From: Psychrobacter sp. JB385
Lineage (GTDB): Bacteria > Pseudomonadota > Gammaproteobacteria > Pseudomonadales > Moraxellaceae
NCBI RefSeq assembly: GCF_900163785.1
Contig: NZ_FUKN01000014.1
Location: 124,001-188,000 of the forward strand
Direction: 5' to 3'
DNA: 64,000 nt
The position numbers and the translations under genes are program-made. Shown here piece by piece: positions 26,205 to 35,408 of the stretch; position 1 is the first letter of the stretch; the number at the start of each line of letters is the position of its first letter. The notes under the pieces are model-generated. The model searched no databases. It saw only the letters and a program-made list of their open reading frames with translations, and was not told the DNA's origin.

Positions 26205-26504
26205 ATGAAGAAAGCTGTTGCAGTGGCATTATTGGCCATTTTGACTTCAGGATGCGCGACGCAGAACTATCTTGTTTCGTCACCAGCGGCACCAAGTACG
26301 GCTGTTGAGGCCGATGCTAGTAAGATGCAGACATTTTTTGTCAGTGGTTTGGGTCAGGAGCAGGAAATTGATGCAGCCCAAGTATGCGAAGGCAAAGAGA
26401 ATGTTGGTAGTATTCAAACTCAAAGTAACTTTGTCAATATTGTATTGGGCATTGTCTCTTACGGCATCTATACCCCTCGCCAAACCCGTGTTTATTGCAA
26501 GTAA
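26205..26504 (+). CDS. Bor/Iss family lipoprotein, copy 1
   Basis: 99 residues from ATG 26205 (MKKAVAVALLAILTSGC): a lipoprotein signal with lipobox LTSGC. The mature part matches phage lambda Bor: FFVSGLGQEQEIDAAQVCEGKENVGSIQTQ, then LGIVSYGIYTPRQTRVYCK. The two conserved cysteines besides the lipid Cys are in VCEG and VYCK. Bor and Iss are outer-membrane lipoproteins tied to serum resistance in E. coli. The role here is unknown. There are no phage genes near. It is in tandem with a second copy, 12 bp apart. Confidence 0.8.
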   Translation: MKKAVAVALLAILTSGCATQNYLVSSPAAPSTAVEADASKMQTFFVSGLGQEQEIDAAQVCEGKENVGSIQTQSNFVNIVLGIVSYGIYTPRQTRVYCK

Positions 26505-26516
26505 GGAAATACTATT

Positions 26517-26810
26517 ATGAAAAAACTAATGACCATGGCACTAATGGGTTCGGTATTGTTGGCATCAGGTTGTGCCACGCAGACGGCTCTTATTCAGCCA
26601 ACTCAACAAGTGACACCAACATACGCTAAATCACAGTCTTTCTTTATATCAGGTATTGGACAAACACAATCTGTGAATGCGGCTGAAGTTTGCGGCGGCG
26701 CGGCAAATGTGGCCAAAGTACAAACCATTCAATCCCCTACAGATGTTGCTTTAGGTGTGGTAACGTTCGGTATCTATACGCCTCGTACTGCTAAGGTTTT
26801 CTGTAAATAA
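26517..26810 (+). CDS. Bor/Iss family lipoprotein, copy 2
   Basis: 97 residues: MKKLMTMALMGSVLLASGC is a lipoprotein signal with lipobox LASGC. FFISGIGQTQSVNAAEVCGGAANVAKVQTIQ and LGVVTFGIYTPRTAKVFCK fit Bor even better than copy 1, with both cysteines kept. The paralogue upstream shares the same pattern, pointing to tandem duplication with marked divergence. The ribosome site AAGGAAAT lies 6 nt before the ATG. It is probably one operon with copy 1, ending at the hairpin at 26859. Confidence 0.82.
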   Translation: MKKLMTMALMGSVLLASGCATQTALIQPTQQVTPTYAKSQSFFISGIGQTQSVNAAEVCGGAANVAKVQTIQSPTDVALGVVTFGIYTPRTAKVFCK

Positions 26811-26858
26811 GTAATATTTATACGTCCGCCTAAAAGGCAGTCAATAATAAGTATGAAC

Positions 26859-26897
26859 AAAAAAAGAGTGAACAGTTACTGTTTGCTCTTTTTTTTG
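26859..26897 (+). terminator. Terminator of the Bor-type gene pair
   Basis: AAAAAAGAG-TG-AACAG-TTA-CTGTT-TG-CTCTTTTTTTT, symmetric stem followed by an eight-base T-run. Confidence 0.88.
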
Positions 26898-27103
26898 AGT
26901 TTTTTAAATAAGTGTATTCGTAATGTCAGCTCACTTCACTCTTGGTAATATTTATATAACGGTATTTGTTTGTTTTATTGATATCATCATCTATAGACGA
27001 TAGTTATCATCTGTTATGTCGCAGTCAAACAAATTTTCACACCATAACGTTTAAAATTGGCATATCAGTATCATTTACCTGCTTTTATTTTGAGGAAAAC
27101 AAC

Positions 27104-28108
27104 ATGGCAGAGAAAAACTACTATGACATTTTAGGGGTCAAAAAAGACGCCTCAGACGCTGATATCAAAAAAAAATACCGTAAGCTTGTGCGTCAATATC
27201 ATCCAGATGTCAGTGATGATCCAGATGCTGATAATAAGATTGCAGAGATCAATAACGCTTATGAAACCATCAGAGATAAAGACAAGCGCGCTGAATATGA
27301 CGCCATGCTAGACAATCCTTTTGCAGGTCAAGGACAGGGCTTTGGTGGTCAGTCTGCGGGTGGCAGTCAGGGCGGTTTTCGCTGGGAAGATATGAAGGGA
27401 CAATTTGGTGATGGCGAAGCGTTTGGCGAGGGTGGTTTTCGTTTCGACGATATATTTTCAGCATTTGGACGCGGCGCGCGCGGCTCAGCCAATGGACAGT
27501 CTCAACGTGGGGGTTTTGATCAATTCGGTGGTGGATTTGGTTCGCAAGACAGTAAAGGACAAGATCAGCACGCTGAGATTATGGTTGACTTGGCCTCCGT
27601 TTATAATGGGGACGACTACAGTATCAAGTTAAATGTGCCCGTACGCCAGCCCAGTGGTAGCGTCGATTATGACAACAAAACGCTCAAGATTAAAATCCCT
27701 AAGGGCATCACTGATGGTAAGCAAATCCGCTTAGCAGGACAAGGGGCTGCTGGTAGTGGTGGTGGTAAAAACGGTGACTTATTCTTAAAAGTAAAAATTC
27801 GTCATGCCGACAATATCCGTATCGAAGGTGCGGATGTTTATCAAACCGTAAATATTGCACCATGGGAAGCGGCACTGGGCGAAAAAATCAATGTGACCAC
27901 ACCAGCCGGCACATTAGCAGTCAGCATTCCCAAAAATAGCAAGTCGGGCAGCAATCTGCGTCTAAAAGGCAAAGGTATTCCGGCCAAGCAGGCAGGTGAT
28001 TTGTACTTAACCTTAAACATCGTCAATCCTGATATCAAAACTGATGCCGCCATCCACGCTTATGAGCAATTAAAACAAGCCTTTGCCGATACCAATATTG
28101 ACCGTTAA
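27104..28108 (+). CDS. cbpA: Curved DNA-binding protein CbpA (DnaJ-class co-chaperone)
   Basis: 334 residues from ATG 27104, which has TGAGGA 8 nt upstream. J domain with H33-P34-D35 (QYHPDVSDDP), a long Gly/Phe/Gln-rich linker (about 75-165), and two C-terminal substrate domains (VDLASVYNGDDYSIKLNVPVRQ, KIPKGITDGKQIRLAGQG, VSIPKNSKSGSNLRLKGKGIP). It lacks the Cys-rich zinc region of DnaJ. CbpA helps DnaK and in E. coli also binds curved DNA. The next gene, cbpM, encodes its inhibitor. Confidence 0.93.
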   Translation: MAEKNYYDILGVKKDASDADIKKKYRKLVRQYHPDVSDDPDADNKIAEINNAYETIRDKDKRAEYDAMLDNPFAGQGQGFGGQSAGGSQGGFRWEDMKGQFGDGEAFGEGGFRFDDIFSAFGRGARGSANGQSQRGGFDQFGGGFGSQDSKGQDQHAEIMVDLASVYNGDDYSIKLNVPVRQPSGSVDYDNKTLKIKIPKGITDGKQIRLAGQGAAGSGGGKNGDLFLKVKIRHADNIRIEGADVYQTVNIAPWEAALGEKINVTTPAGTLAVSIPKNSKSGSNLRLKGKGIPAKQAGDLYLTLNIVNPDIKTDAAIHAYEQLKQAFADTNIDR

Positions 28109-28198
28109 TAATAATGATTTATCATCGCTAAAAACCATTGTAAGAGAGATAAAACCATACGAGAACGACGACACAAAGCGTAAACGAGGATAATAACT

Positions 28199-28525
28199 AT
28201 GAAACACTCGCCTGAATTTACCGATATTATCATGAGCCTAGATGAGCTGGTATCTACCTGTGGTCAAGAGCGCCAATGGGTCATCGAATTGATTGAAGAA
28301 AATATTATTGAATACGATGTGCCAGAGCGTGAGCAGTTCACGGGTTACCAGCTAACGACTGTGCGCCGCGCCTCACGTTTGAGTCGCGATTTTGACGCCA
28401 GTGTGCCAGCGATTGGTTTGATACTTGAGCTATTAGATGAGCTTGAGCAGCTACGCCAACTAAAACGTCAGCTAGACACGCAAATGCCAGTGATTGAAGT
28501 GGATATTGATGATTTGAAACAATAA
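28199..28525 (+). CDS. cbpM: Chaperone modulator CbpM
   Basis: 108 residues, the usual size. MerR-like fold that binds the J domain of CbpA and blocks its DnaK stimulation and DNA binding. MSLDELVSTCGQERQWVIELIEENIIE is the helical start, and RRASRLSRDFDASVPAIGLILELLDELEQLRQLKRQL the conserved helix of the family. It is 90 bp after cbpA with AACGAGGATA as a ribosome site; the two form an operon ended by the hairpin at 28549. Confidence 0.9.
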   Translation: MKHSPEFTDIIMSLDELVSTCGQERQWVIELIEENIIEYDVPEREQFTGYQLTTVRRASRLSRDFDASVPAIGLILELLDELEQLRQLKRQLDTQMPVIEVDIDDLKQ

Positions 28526-28548
28526 GACAACCATACAGAATAGACGAT

Positions 28549-28574
28549 AAAAAAGAGCCAAGTGGCTCTTTTTT
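28549..28574. terminator. Bidirectional terminator between cbpM and the MFS gene
   Basis: AAAAAAGAGCCA-AG-TGGCTCTTTTTT, a perfect stem with T-runs on both strands. Confidence 0.9.
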
Positions 28575-28657
28575 ATATTTATGAATAACCAAAAATAGCG
28601 GATATACATTGGTACTTCATCGAGCGTATTTTCTTTTGGGCCGTAGTATTTCAAGTT

Positions 28658-29845
28658 TTAGCTCGAAACAAACCCATTTCTTTTAGCAGACCAGACGACT
28701 GATAGTCCTAATAAGGCAAGCGCAAGGACTGCCCACGGAAACGATACCGCGCCAATGCGTTGTAATAGTATTGCACCTGCTACGCCGCCGCAAGCGATCG
28801 CTAGGTTGAATACGGTCACAAGCATGGACTGTGCAACATCAGCGTTATCACCTGCGGCTCCTGCAAGTGCGGTCTGTAGCAATATTGGTGCGCCGCCAAA
28901 GGTCAGTCCCCATATGGCTATACCCACTAGAACGATGACTGTGGAACCACCAGAGAAACCCAATACTAACGCTCCTATCGCAAACACACTCAGACTTATC
29001 AAAGCCATTAACCGTAGCCAGTTATCTACTAGCAGACCAGTAAGCCAAATGCCTGCGATGGCAGCAATGCCGAATAGCAGTAATATCGCATCCACTCGCT
29101 GTGCCAGCCCGACCGATGCTAAAAATGGCTCAATGTAAGTATAGAGAATGTTGTGAGCTGCGATCCAGACAAATAACGTGAGCAATACAGGGCGAATACC
29201 TGGCATCGAAAAAACGTGCCGGATGGATAGGCGCTGTTTGGCTGATTGACCAGCGAAGTCAGGTAATGCCAGACGTACCCAAATCAATGATAGCAATGTT
29301 AACGCTGACATGATCCAAAACACGCCGCGCCAGTCCAATAGTAGACCGAGCCATGTTCCTAGAGGTACGCCAAAGGCTAGTGCAATTGGTTGACCCACTC
29401 CCGTTATTGCTAATGCACGCCCTCGCATATTGTCTGCCACCATACGTAATACATAGCCAGGTAGTAATCCCCATATCACTCCTGCTGCCATACCTGCAGC
29501 AAAGCGTGCCGCTATAATGATTCCATAGCTGCTCGACAAGGCCGTAATAACATTGAATACCAATAGACTACCAATTGCCAATAAGAACAATCGGCGGCGA
29601 TTCCAACTACGAGTGGCGGCAATCACGGGGATAGCGGCTAGCACAGAGCCTAGTGCATAAAACGTGATCAGCTGACCTGCTAGTGCCTTAGAAACACCTA
29701 AGGACTCACTAATTTGTGGTAACAAACCAGCTGGCATCGTTTCGGTCATGATAGTGAGAAAGCCTGCTAGCGTGAATGCCAGCAGCTTCCAGATAGGTAA
29801 ACTTGGGGCGTTAAGCCCAGAGGTTTTAGGGTCGTCGATATTCAT
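28658..29845 (-). CDS. MFS transporter (sugar/drug efflux type)
   Basis: 395 residues, about 12 hydrophobic segments. Major facilitator of the arabinose/chloramphenicol efflux group: FLTIMTETMPAGLLPQISESLGVS and GQLITFYALGSVLAAIP carry the family start, NRRRLFLLAIG the loop 2-3 basic motif, RFAAGMAAGVIWGLLPGYVLRMV and GRALAITGVGQPIALAFGVPLGTWLG the DHA1 motif C region. It expels small molecules using the proton gradient. Substrate unknown. There is no adjacent regulator. The start is ATG 29845. Confidence 0.85.
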   Translation of the reverse strand: MNIDDPKTSGLNAPSLPIWKLLAFTLAGFLTIMTETMPAGLLPQISESLGVSKALAGQLITFYALGSVLAAIPVIAATRSWNRRRLFLLAIGSLLVFNVITALSSSYGIIIAARFAAGMAAGVIWGLLPGYVLRMVADNMRGRALAITGVGQPIALAFGVPLGTWLGLLLDWRGVFWIMSALTLLSLIWVRLALPDFAGQSAKQRLSIRHVFSMPGIRPVLLTLFVWIAAHNILYTYIEPFLASVGLAQRVDAILLLFGIAAIAGIWLTGLLVDNWLRLMALISLSVFAIGALVLGFSGGSTVIVLVGIAIWGLTFGGAPILLQTALAGAAGDNADVAQSMLVTVFNLAIACGGVAGAILLQRIGAVSFPWAVLALALLGLSVVWSAKRNGFVSS

Positions 29846-30180
29846 AGAGCCTTTGCCTCCACTGCCATACAGAGAACAAAGGTAATATAGGATATAGGAA
29901 AAATAATGCTGTTCATGTTCATGTTGATTTCTTTTAATAATAGGTAAAACCCCTGTCCATAAATGGCTAGGGTATTCGTGTATTCTGAGTATTTATCGAT
30001 AGAGGCGATTAAGCACCAAAATGGATGTAGACAGGACTATAAAGGTGACTGTGAAAACTGCGAAATCGAGTCTAAAAGAGATGGGCAGTATAAATGGGTT
30101 TTTCAATAAGACGTATGGTGCTATGTATCGTTTTTGAGAGTAAAAAAACATCACAGTACATAGAACCAAATTTTTTAACA

Positions 30181-30212
30181 ATAAAAAAGAGCCAAATGGC
30201 CCTTTTTTATTT
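30181..30212 (-). terminator. Terminator of sstT
   Basis: AAAAAAGAGCC-AAAT-GGCCCTTTTTT, 20 bp after sstT, reading leftwards. One bulge. The other part of the 386-bp spacer 29846-30231 holds only AT-rich sequence with no gene I can support. Confidence 0.75.
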
Positions 30213-30231
30213 GTGAGCGTGTTTTTAACGA

Positions 30232-31434
30232 TTAACGTGAATAGGTAGGATCAGCCGCTGCCGTAAATAGTACGTCGGTTGAAGAGTTCAGCGCCGTTTC
30301 TGCTGAGTCTTGTATCACACCGATAATAAATCCAATGGCAACCACTTGCATCGCGATGTCATTGGGAATACTAAACAAGCTAGCAGCCAGTGGAATCAAT
30401 AATAACGAACCACCAGCGACACCAGAAGCACCGCAGGCACTGATCGTTGCGACCAAGCTCAACAATAGAGCAGAGGCGAATGATACTTCAATACCAAGTG
30501 TGTGCGCTGTAGCAAGCGTCAATACGTTGATAGTGATGGCTGCGCCTGCCATATTGATGGTTGCGCCCAGTGGAATCGTCACAGAGTAAGTGTCTTCGTG
30601 TAGACCCAGTTTGCGCGCCAAGTTCATGTTGACTGGAATGTTAGCCGCTGACGAACGTGTAAAGAAGGCAGTAATACCTGACTCACGCAAACATCTAAAT
30701 ACCAATGGGTAAGGGTTTTTGCCTGTTTTTATGAAGACGATAAGGGGGTTTGCAACCAAAGCAATGAACACCATACAGCCAATAAGTACCATGAGAATAC
30801 GGGCATAACCTGCCAAAGACGCAAAGCCTGTCTCAGCGACCGTGTTAGCAACCAAGCCTAAGATACCAAAAGGGGCCAACGCAATGATCCATTTGACCAC
30901 TTGTGAGATGGCATCAGAAAAGTCACTGACCACGGCGCGTGCGCTGTCGCTGGCTTGACGTAGGGCAAAACCAATGATGATGGCCCAAGCCAAAATACCA
31001 ATATAGTTGGCTTCAGCAATCGCATTAACCGGATTGGCAACTAGATTCATCAAAAGGTTGGTCAATACTTCTTGTAGGTTGGCTGGTGGGACTTGTTCGA
31101 TGGTGGCATTGACCAATACAAGCTCAGTGGGAAACAAAGCACTTGCCACGACAGCAGTCAAAGCGGCCAAAAAAGTGCCAAACATATACATAATAAGTAC
31201 GGGCTTGACATACACTTCATTGCCACTGCGATGTTGACTAATGGCGGCCATCACCAGAACAAAAACCAACACTGGCGCAACTGCTTTTAAGGCACCAACA
31301 AATAGCGTCCCTAATAAACCCAACGCGATACCAATGCTTGGCGCTAGCCAACCAATAAACACTCCCAATACTAAACCGATAATAATCAGCGGCACCAGTC
31401 CTATACGCTGATACATTGCAATCAATGAACGCAT
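30232..31434 (-). CDS. sstT: Serine/threonine:Na+ symporter
   Basis: 400 residues, eight or more membrane segments plus the re-entrant loops of the dicarboxylate/amino acid:cation symporter family. Imports Ser and Thr with Na+. [45 protein letters not shown] contains the Ser-rich hairpin 1 and the NMAGAA substrate helix, and [20 protein letters not shown] the second hairpin. [18 protein letters not shown] matches SstT specifically. It is monocistronic with its own terminator. Confidence 0.93.
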   Translation of the reverse strand: MRSLIAMYQRIGLVPLIIIGLVLGVFIGWLAPSIGIALGLLGTLFVGALKAVAPVLVFVLVMAAISQHRSGNEVYVKPVLIMYMFGTFLAALTAVVASALFPTELVLVNATIEQVPPANLQEVLTNLLMNLVANPVNAIAEANYIGILAWAIIIGFALRQASDSARAVVSDFSDAISQVVKWIIALAPFGILGLVANTVAETGFASLAGYARILMVLIGCMVFIALVANPLIVFIKTGKNPYPLVFRCLRESGITAFFTRSSAANIPVNMNLARKLGLHEDTYSVTIPLGATINMAGAAITINVLTLATAHTLGIEVSFASALLLSLVATISACGASGVAGGSLLLIPLAASLFSIPNDIAMQVVAIGFIIGVIQDSAETALNSSTDVLFTAAADPTYSR

Positions 31435-31562
31435 CTATACACCCTCGAATTAGTCAGTAAACAAATAGTTAATAATAAAAAATAAAAACAGGCGCAAGAT
31501 AGTAACATTTTTAAACATAAGCGCCTACCTTTAACCGCTCTCTATGCGGAGCGATAAAGCGC

Positions 31563-31602
31563 AAAAAAAAACGCCCATATCACAAGGGATAGGGCGGTTT
31601 TT
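31563..31602 (-). terminator. Terminator of the pepA-holC operon
   Basis: On the minus strand CCGCCCTATC...GATATGGGCG followed by TTTTTTTTT, 38 bp after holC. One bulged base. Confidence 0.8.
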
Positions 31603-31639
31603 AAGGTTAAAATTCTAAATAATACAGTACTTTTGTGCA

Positions 31640-32122
31640 TCAAACTTTAAAATGAGTCAACTCATAGCCCGCTTGCTGATAACTTTTGTACTTATGACGA
31701 CCTGCATCGACGCTGGCAGAATCTGGCTTGATTAGCTCAAGCACCCGCGTAGGATGCGCATTATGAGTAGCCGCCATAAATTGATTCACAGGATGAGCGG
31801 TGGTATTTAGCACAATTCCTTTAAAATCAGCTGGCATGTGGTTACCCAGCAAAACGGGTGCAGGCGTTTTATCCTCTACAAGGGAAGAAGTAGCGTCAGG
31901 ACGAGTAACCACACTAGAGTCGTCAATACGCTGATGCGGTATAAAGCTGGTTGTCTCGTGTGCCCATAAAGAGGCATCAAGTGACGCCAGCAATGCGTCA
32001 TCCTCAATCAGTATCAGTACCGATTGGTTGCTCTTGTTAAGGGCCGTTTGAGTGAGCTGACAAATAAAGCCCAAGAAATCTTGGGCCTTATTTTCGCTTA
32101 AAACATAAAAGCTAATATTCAT
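31640..32122 (-). CDS. holC: DNA polymerase III chi subunit
   Basis: 160 residues. Chi links the clamp loader to single-strand binding protein. The start ISFYVLSENKAQDFLGFICQLTQTALNKSNQSVLILIEDDALLASLDASLWAHETTSFIPHQRI matches chi (fold start, DExDxLLW-like and FIPH motif). A poorly conserved insertion (DDSSVVTRPDATSSLVEDKT, about 73-92) follows the FIPH motif. The rest reads GIVLNTTAHPV and YKSYQQAGYELTHFKV. It is 21 bp after pepA in a conserved two-gene operon. Confidence 0.88.
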   Translation of the reverse strand: MNISFYVLSENKAQDFLGFICQLTQTALNKSNQSVLILIEDDALLASLDASLWAHETTSFIPHQRIDDSSVVTRPDATSSLVEDKTPAPVLLGNHMPADFKGIVLNTTAHPVNQFMAATHNAHPTRVLELIKPDSASVDAGRHKYKSYQQAGYELTHFKV

Positions 32123-32143
32123 AAAGGGGTGTTCATCGATGGA

Positions 32144-33808
32144 TTAAACCATATTGGCACTGTTTTTTAGGTACTGCATAAATAGCGGTACAGGACGACC
32201 AGTGGCCGCTTTATTAGCGCCTGAGTTCCATGCCGTGCCAGCGATGTCCAAATGCGCCCACGCTTGACCTTCTTCGATGAAGCGAGACAAGAAACAGGCG
32301 GCAGTGATAGACCCTCCAGCTTTACCACCAATGTTTTGTAAATCAGCGATAGGCGATTCGAGCTGTGATTGATACTCATCATCCATCGGCATATGCCAAA
32401 TAAGATCGCCTGATAGATTACTGGCATTTTCAAGATCAAATAATACATCTTCGTCATTACTATAGACGGCTGAACGTATATGACCTAAGGCAACCACACA
32501 AGCACCTGTTAATGTTGCCACATCGATAATGGCTTTTGGCTGATAACGCTTCACGTAGCATAGGGTATCTGCCAATACCAAACGACCTTCAGCATCCGTG
32601 TTCAAGATTTCAACTGACATGCCGTTCATGGCTTTAACGATATCACCAGGACGAGTAGCATCACCTGATGGCATGTTTTCAGCGCAAGCAAGTGCACCAA
32701 CGACGTTAATCGGTAGACGCGATTCACACAAGGCTTTAATCGTGCCGAGTACTGAAGCTGAACCGCCCATGTCAAACTTCATCTCATCCATCGCCGCACC
32801 AGGTTTGATTGAGATACCACCTGAATCAAAGGTCACGCCTTTACCTACTAAGACGATAGGAGCTTCATCGTTAGTGGCTTGAGTAGAGGTGTCGTTATTT
32901 TTGTCTGCCTTTTTAGACGCTTTCTTACTTGGAAGCTTGGTTGGCAGTTTATCGGTTAGGGCTTTTAGGCCGCCTGTTACTTTTGCACTATTAACAGACG
33001 CTTTGCCAGCGTTGGCACTAAACGCTGATTTGCCTTGATATTCCATCAATACCAGCTTGCCTTCTTTGGTAGAGCCTTGTGCCACTGCCAAGAAGCAATT
33101 CATACCCAATGCTGACATCTCATCTTCACCCAATACGGTGACTTTTAATAGATCAGGATAGGTTTTGGCCAATGCTTGTGCTTGTTCTGCCATATAAGCT
33201 GGGAAGCAAATGTTACCTGGTTCATTGGCAACATCACGAGTTAGGCTTTGACCTTTGAAAACCGCTTCAGCAAATACCAGTGAATCTTGCAATGACTTAT
33301 CAGCCAATAAATAGATATCAGTCAATACGGGGGTTTTTTGTTCAGACTTATATTTATCAAAACGATAGCTTGCTGCCAATAGATTCAGCGCAAACTGACC
33401 AAACTGGTTTTCTTCCAACGCATCGCCTAGAGCAACGGTAATAGAATCCACACGTTTTTGCGTGCTTTGATAAATGGTATTGGCAATTTTTTGCAATCCG
33501 CTTTGGTTAAGCTTGTCAAGATTACCAACACCTACCAATAATAATTGTACCGGGTTTTGCTTGGTGGTCTTTTTATCGCCTGCCAGCGCATAGTCTTCTA
33601 CGGTTTCACAAGCACTACCGCTGAAGTGTGAGACTTCAATCAATTGTTCGATGCGTGTTTGATAGTCGCTCAAAGCTGATTCAGCAACGATATTTTTCTT
33701 ATCATCGACTAAGACCACAAGGCAAGCGGCATCTTTGCTCTTGGCTTCTTTTTTGAGGATTTTTTGCGTATGTGTCTTTGGTAAGGTCTGTGTTAATTTA
33801 ATATTCAT
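32144..33808 (-). CDS. pepA: Leucyl aminopeptidase (M17) with Lys-rich insertion
   Basis: 554 residues, about 50 longer than E. coli PepA (503). Dizinc exopeptidase that trims N-terminal residues in the cytoplasm and, in E. coli, also binds DNA at cer and carAB. GKGVTFDSGGISIKP gives a metal-binding Lys and Asp; MKFDMGGSASVLG, NTDAEGRLVLADTL and DVATLTGACVVALG are the other active-site blocks. A low-complexity insertion (about residues 256-312, with KKASKKADKNNDTSTQATND) breaks the usual join of the two domains. The N-terminal MNIKLTQTL lacks any signal. It is followed by holC. Confidence 0.93.
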   Translation of the reverse strand: MNIKLTQTLPKTHTQKILKKEAKSKDAACLVVLVDDKKNIVAESALSDYQTRIEQLIEVSHFSGSACETVEDYALAGDKKTTKQNPVQLLLVGVGNLDKLNQSGLQKIANTIYQSTQKRVDSITVALGDALEENQFGQFALNLLAASYRFDKYKSEQKTPVLTDIYLLADKSLQDSLVFAEAVFKGQSLTRDVANEPGNICFPAYMAEQAQALAKTYPDLLKVTVLGEDEMSALGMNCFLAVAQGSTKEGKLVLMEYQGKSAFSANAGKASVNSAKVTGGLKALTDKLPTKLPSKKASKKADKNNDTSTQATNDEAPIVLVGKGVTFDSGGISIKPGAAMDEMKFDMGGSASVLGTIKALCESRLPINVVGALACAENMPSGDATRPGDIVKAMNGMSVEILNTDAEGRLVLADTLCYVKRYQPKAIIDVATLTGACVVALGHIRSAVYSNDEDVLFDLENASNLSGDLIWHMPMDDEYQSQLESPIADLQNIGGKAGGSITAACFLSRFIEEGQAWAHLDIAGTAWNSGANKAATGRPVPLFMQYLKNSANMV

Positions 33809-34058
33809 ATAATTATCCTTATTAGAGTTATAAAATCAAAGTTATAAAAACGAGCGCGTTTGTTTCATTGGTTTTACTTATTAGATCCTTTGGCCTATTG
33901 AGCCACCGGCCTAGTGTAGCATATTGCAAGAACAGTGCGCAGTGAGCAAGGCTTAGGTAATATGTTGGAACAAGTTTGCTAACCTAGTTTACGTTTATCA
34001 GCATGATTAAGGGTAAATTTTTATTATATAGCGAGTTCAGTATAAAACTGATACAGCG

Positions 34059-34143
34059 GGACTGGAATGCTTATTTTTAAACGAGAAGTTTTGCAGCCTC
34101 TGTCTGCGCACACGCAGCAAGCAAGAAAAAGTCATTTCAGTTC
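34059..34143 (-). repeat. Dispersed stem-loop element, copy C
   Basis: Arms near 34059-34078 (GGACTGGAATGCTTATTTTT) and 34126-34143 (AAAAAGTCATTTCAGTTC) pair with G-T wobbles and two mismatches, around the shared core (TTGCAGCCTC...GCAGCAAGCAAG, minus orientation). About 12 extra bases sit at the left side of the core. It begins 93 bp after the isochorismatase-type gene. The rest of the 428-bp spacer 33809-34236 shows nothing else. Confidence 0.75.
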
Positions 34144-34236
34144 AGCGTTGGCATATAACGTATCTGTTTCATTTAGAATCGTCCATAGCTTTGATGACAT
34201 AGCACATGGTATTAAAAAACAATAGATGCATTAATG

Positions 34237-34842
34237 CTAACTATTAATTAGATCATTTGTTGCAATCAAAGCGGCAAATCTGTCTTGCAGCGCTGCCATC
34301 GCAGTATCATGCATGGTTTCAGCACTGATGGTTTTTCTTTGCGCGCTTGGTAAGTCGCGAGTGGCACAGGCGTCGTGACAGACGATATTATCAAACCCTA
34401 AGTCAAACGCTGCTCTGACGCTTGAGCTGACACACATGTGGCTCATAAACCCAGCAAAAACAATTTGCTGCTTTTGTGCTTTTTTAAGCAAGGCGTCAAG
34501 CTGTGTTTCATAAAAGGCATTGGGATGTTTTTTGACGATAACGGTTTCGTTGTCTTGAGGCTGTAAGTCACTGACAATATCGACGTTGGCTGATAAAGGG
34601 TCAAATACTTGACCGTTTTCTGCACCATGATGCGTGATATGGAAAATGGGTACGTCTTGCTCACGAGCTTTTTTGAGCAGTAGGCGGGCATTTTCAGTGG
34701 CTTTTGTGCCTGCTTGCCCTAATGGCATAGCGCCATTGACGTATTCGTTTTGAAAGTCAATCAGTACGAGGGCGCAGTCAGACCAATCAAGGGGCGCAAA
34801 GGCACCACCAGCAAGTTCAAGTAAGGTAGCGGGGGTCGACAT
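34237..34842 (-). CDS. Isochorismatase-type cysteine hydrolase
   Basis: 201 residues. The catalytic triad of the family is visible: D29 (LVLIDFQNEY), K105 (VKKHPNAF) and C137 (GFMSHMCVSS), with the cis-peptide motif before the Cys. Members hydrolyse amides such as nicotinamide, ureas or isochorismate. The generic SHMCV motif and absence of the nicotinamidase metal pattern make the substrate unclear. ATG start at 34842 with AAGGACTTT upstream. It is monocistronic, between pepA and lptF. Confidence 0.85.
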   Translation of the reverse strand: MSTPATLLELAGGAFAPLDWSDCALVLIDFQNEYVNGAMPLGQAGTKATENARLLLKKAREQDVPIFHITHHGAENGQVFDPLSANVDIVSDLQPQDNETVIVKKHPNAFYETQLDALLKKAQKQQIVFAGFMSHMCVSSSVRAAFDLGFDNIVCHDACATRDLPSAQRKTISAETMHDTAMAALQDRFAALIATNDLINS

Positions 34843-35311
34843 GATAAAGTCCTTAGTATTTTTTTGGTATTTGAATATTTTGTATGTAAATAATCACATA
34901 AAATTTAGACATAAATGTTTTATAGATTAAGAATATCACGTGATTAGTCTAGCAATTATTGTCAAACATACGTGCGTCATGATACGAATGACAAACAAAC
35001 CTTTCTAAAGTACATAAACCAAAAATATCTATGTAGAAATATACTCAATTTCAAACAGTTGTATGTTTTGCTCTCTCTTTAAATGTTGATTATTGCCTTT
35101 ATATTAAGCATGTACACCAAGCCATCAGCAAGGTACGTGCAATCTCTTTCAAACACATTTCACAGCTATTTTTAACCAAAATATGCTAGGATTAGCGGCT
35201 ATCTTTATCGCTGATATTTGTAGAGCATGACGCACAAAACATATCGTTATCTTTGTCATTATTTATAGGGTTGAGTGAGCGGTATAACGCCATTACAGCG
35301 CTGATAAATTC

Positions 35312-35340
35312 TAACAACTGTGCTTGAAACTCCCTATAAT
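35312..35340 (+). promoter_or_regulatory. Candidate sigma-70 promoter of lptF
   Basis: TAACAA (35312-35317), 17 nt, TATAAT (35335-35340), 68 nt before the lptF GTG. The -10 is perfect, the -35 weak. The rest of the 566-bp spacer 34843-35408 shows no other signal or gene I can support. Confidence 0.4.
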
Positions 35341-35408
35341 CTGTCAATAAGCATGTGATGCCTTGCGCGACTGCCAACCCATGACCAAACCATGAAAGAG
35401 TACCTATT

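Noticed and set aside
29993-30181. 62-codon minus-strand frame between the MFS and sstT genes
   Set aside because: AT-rich, no ribosome site, begins inside the sstT terminator.
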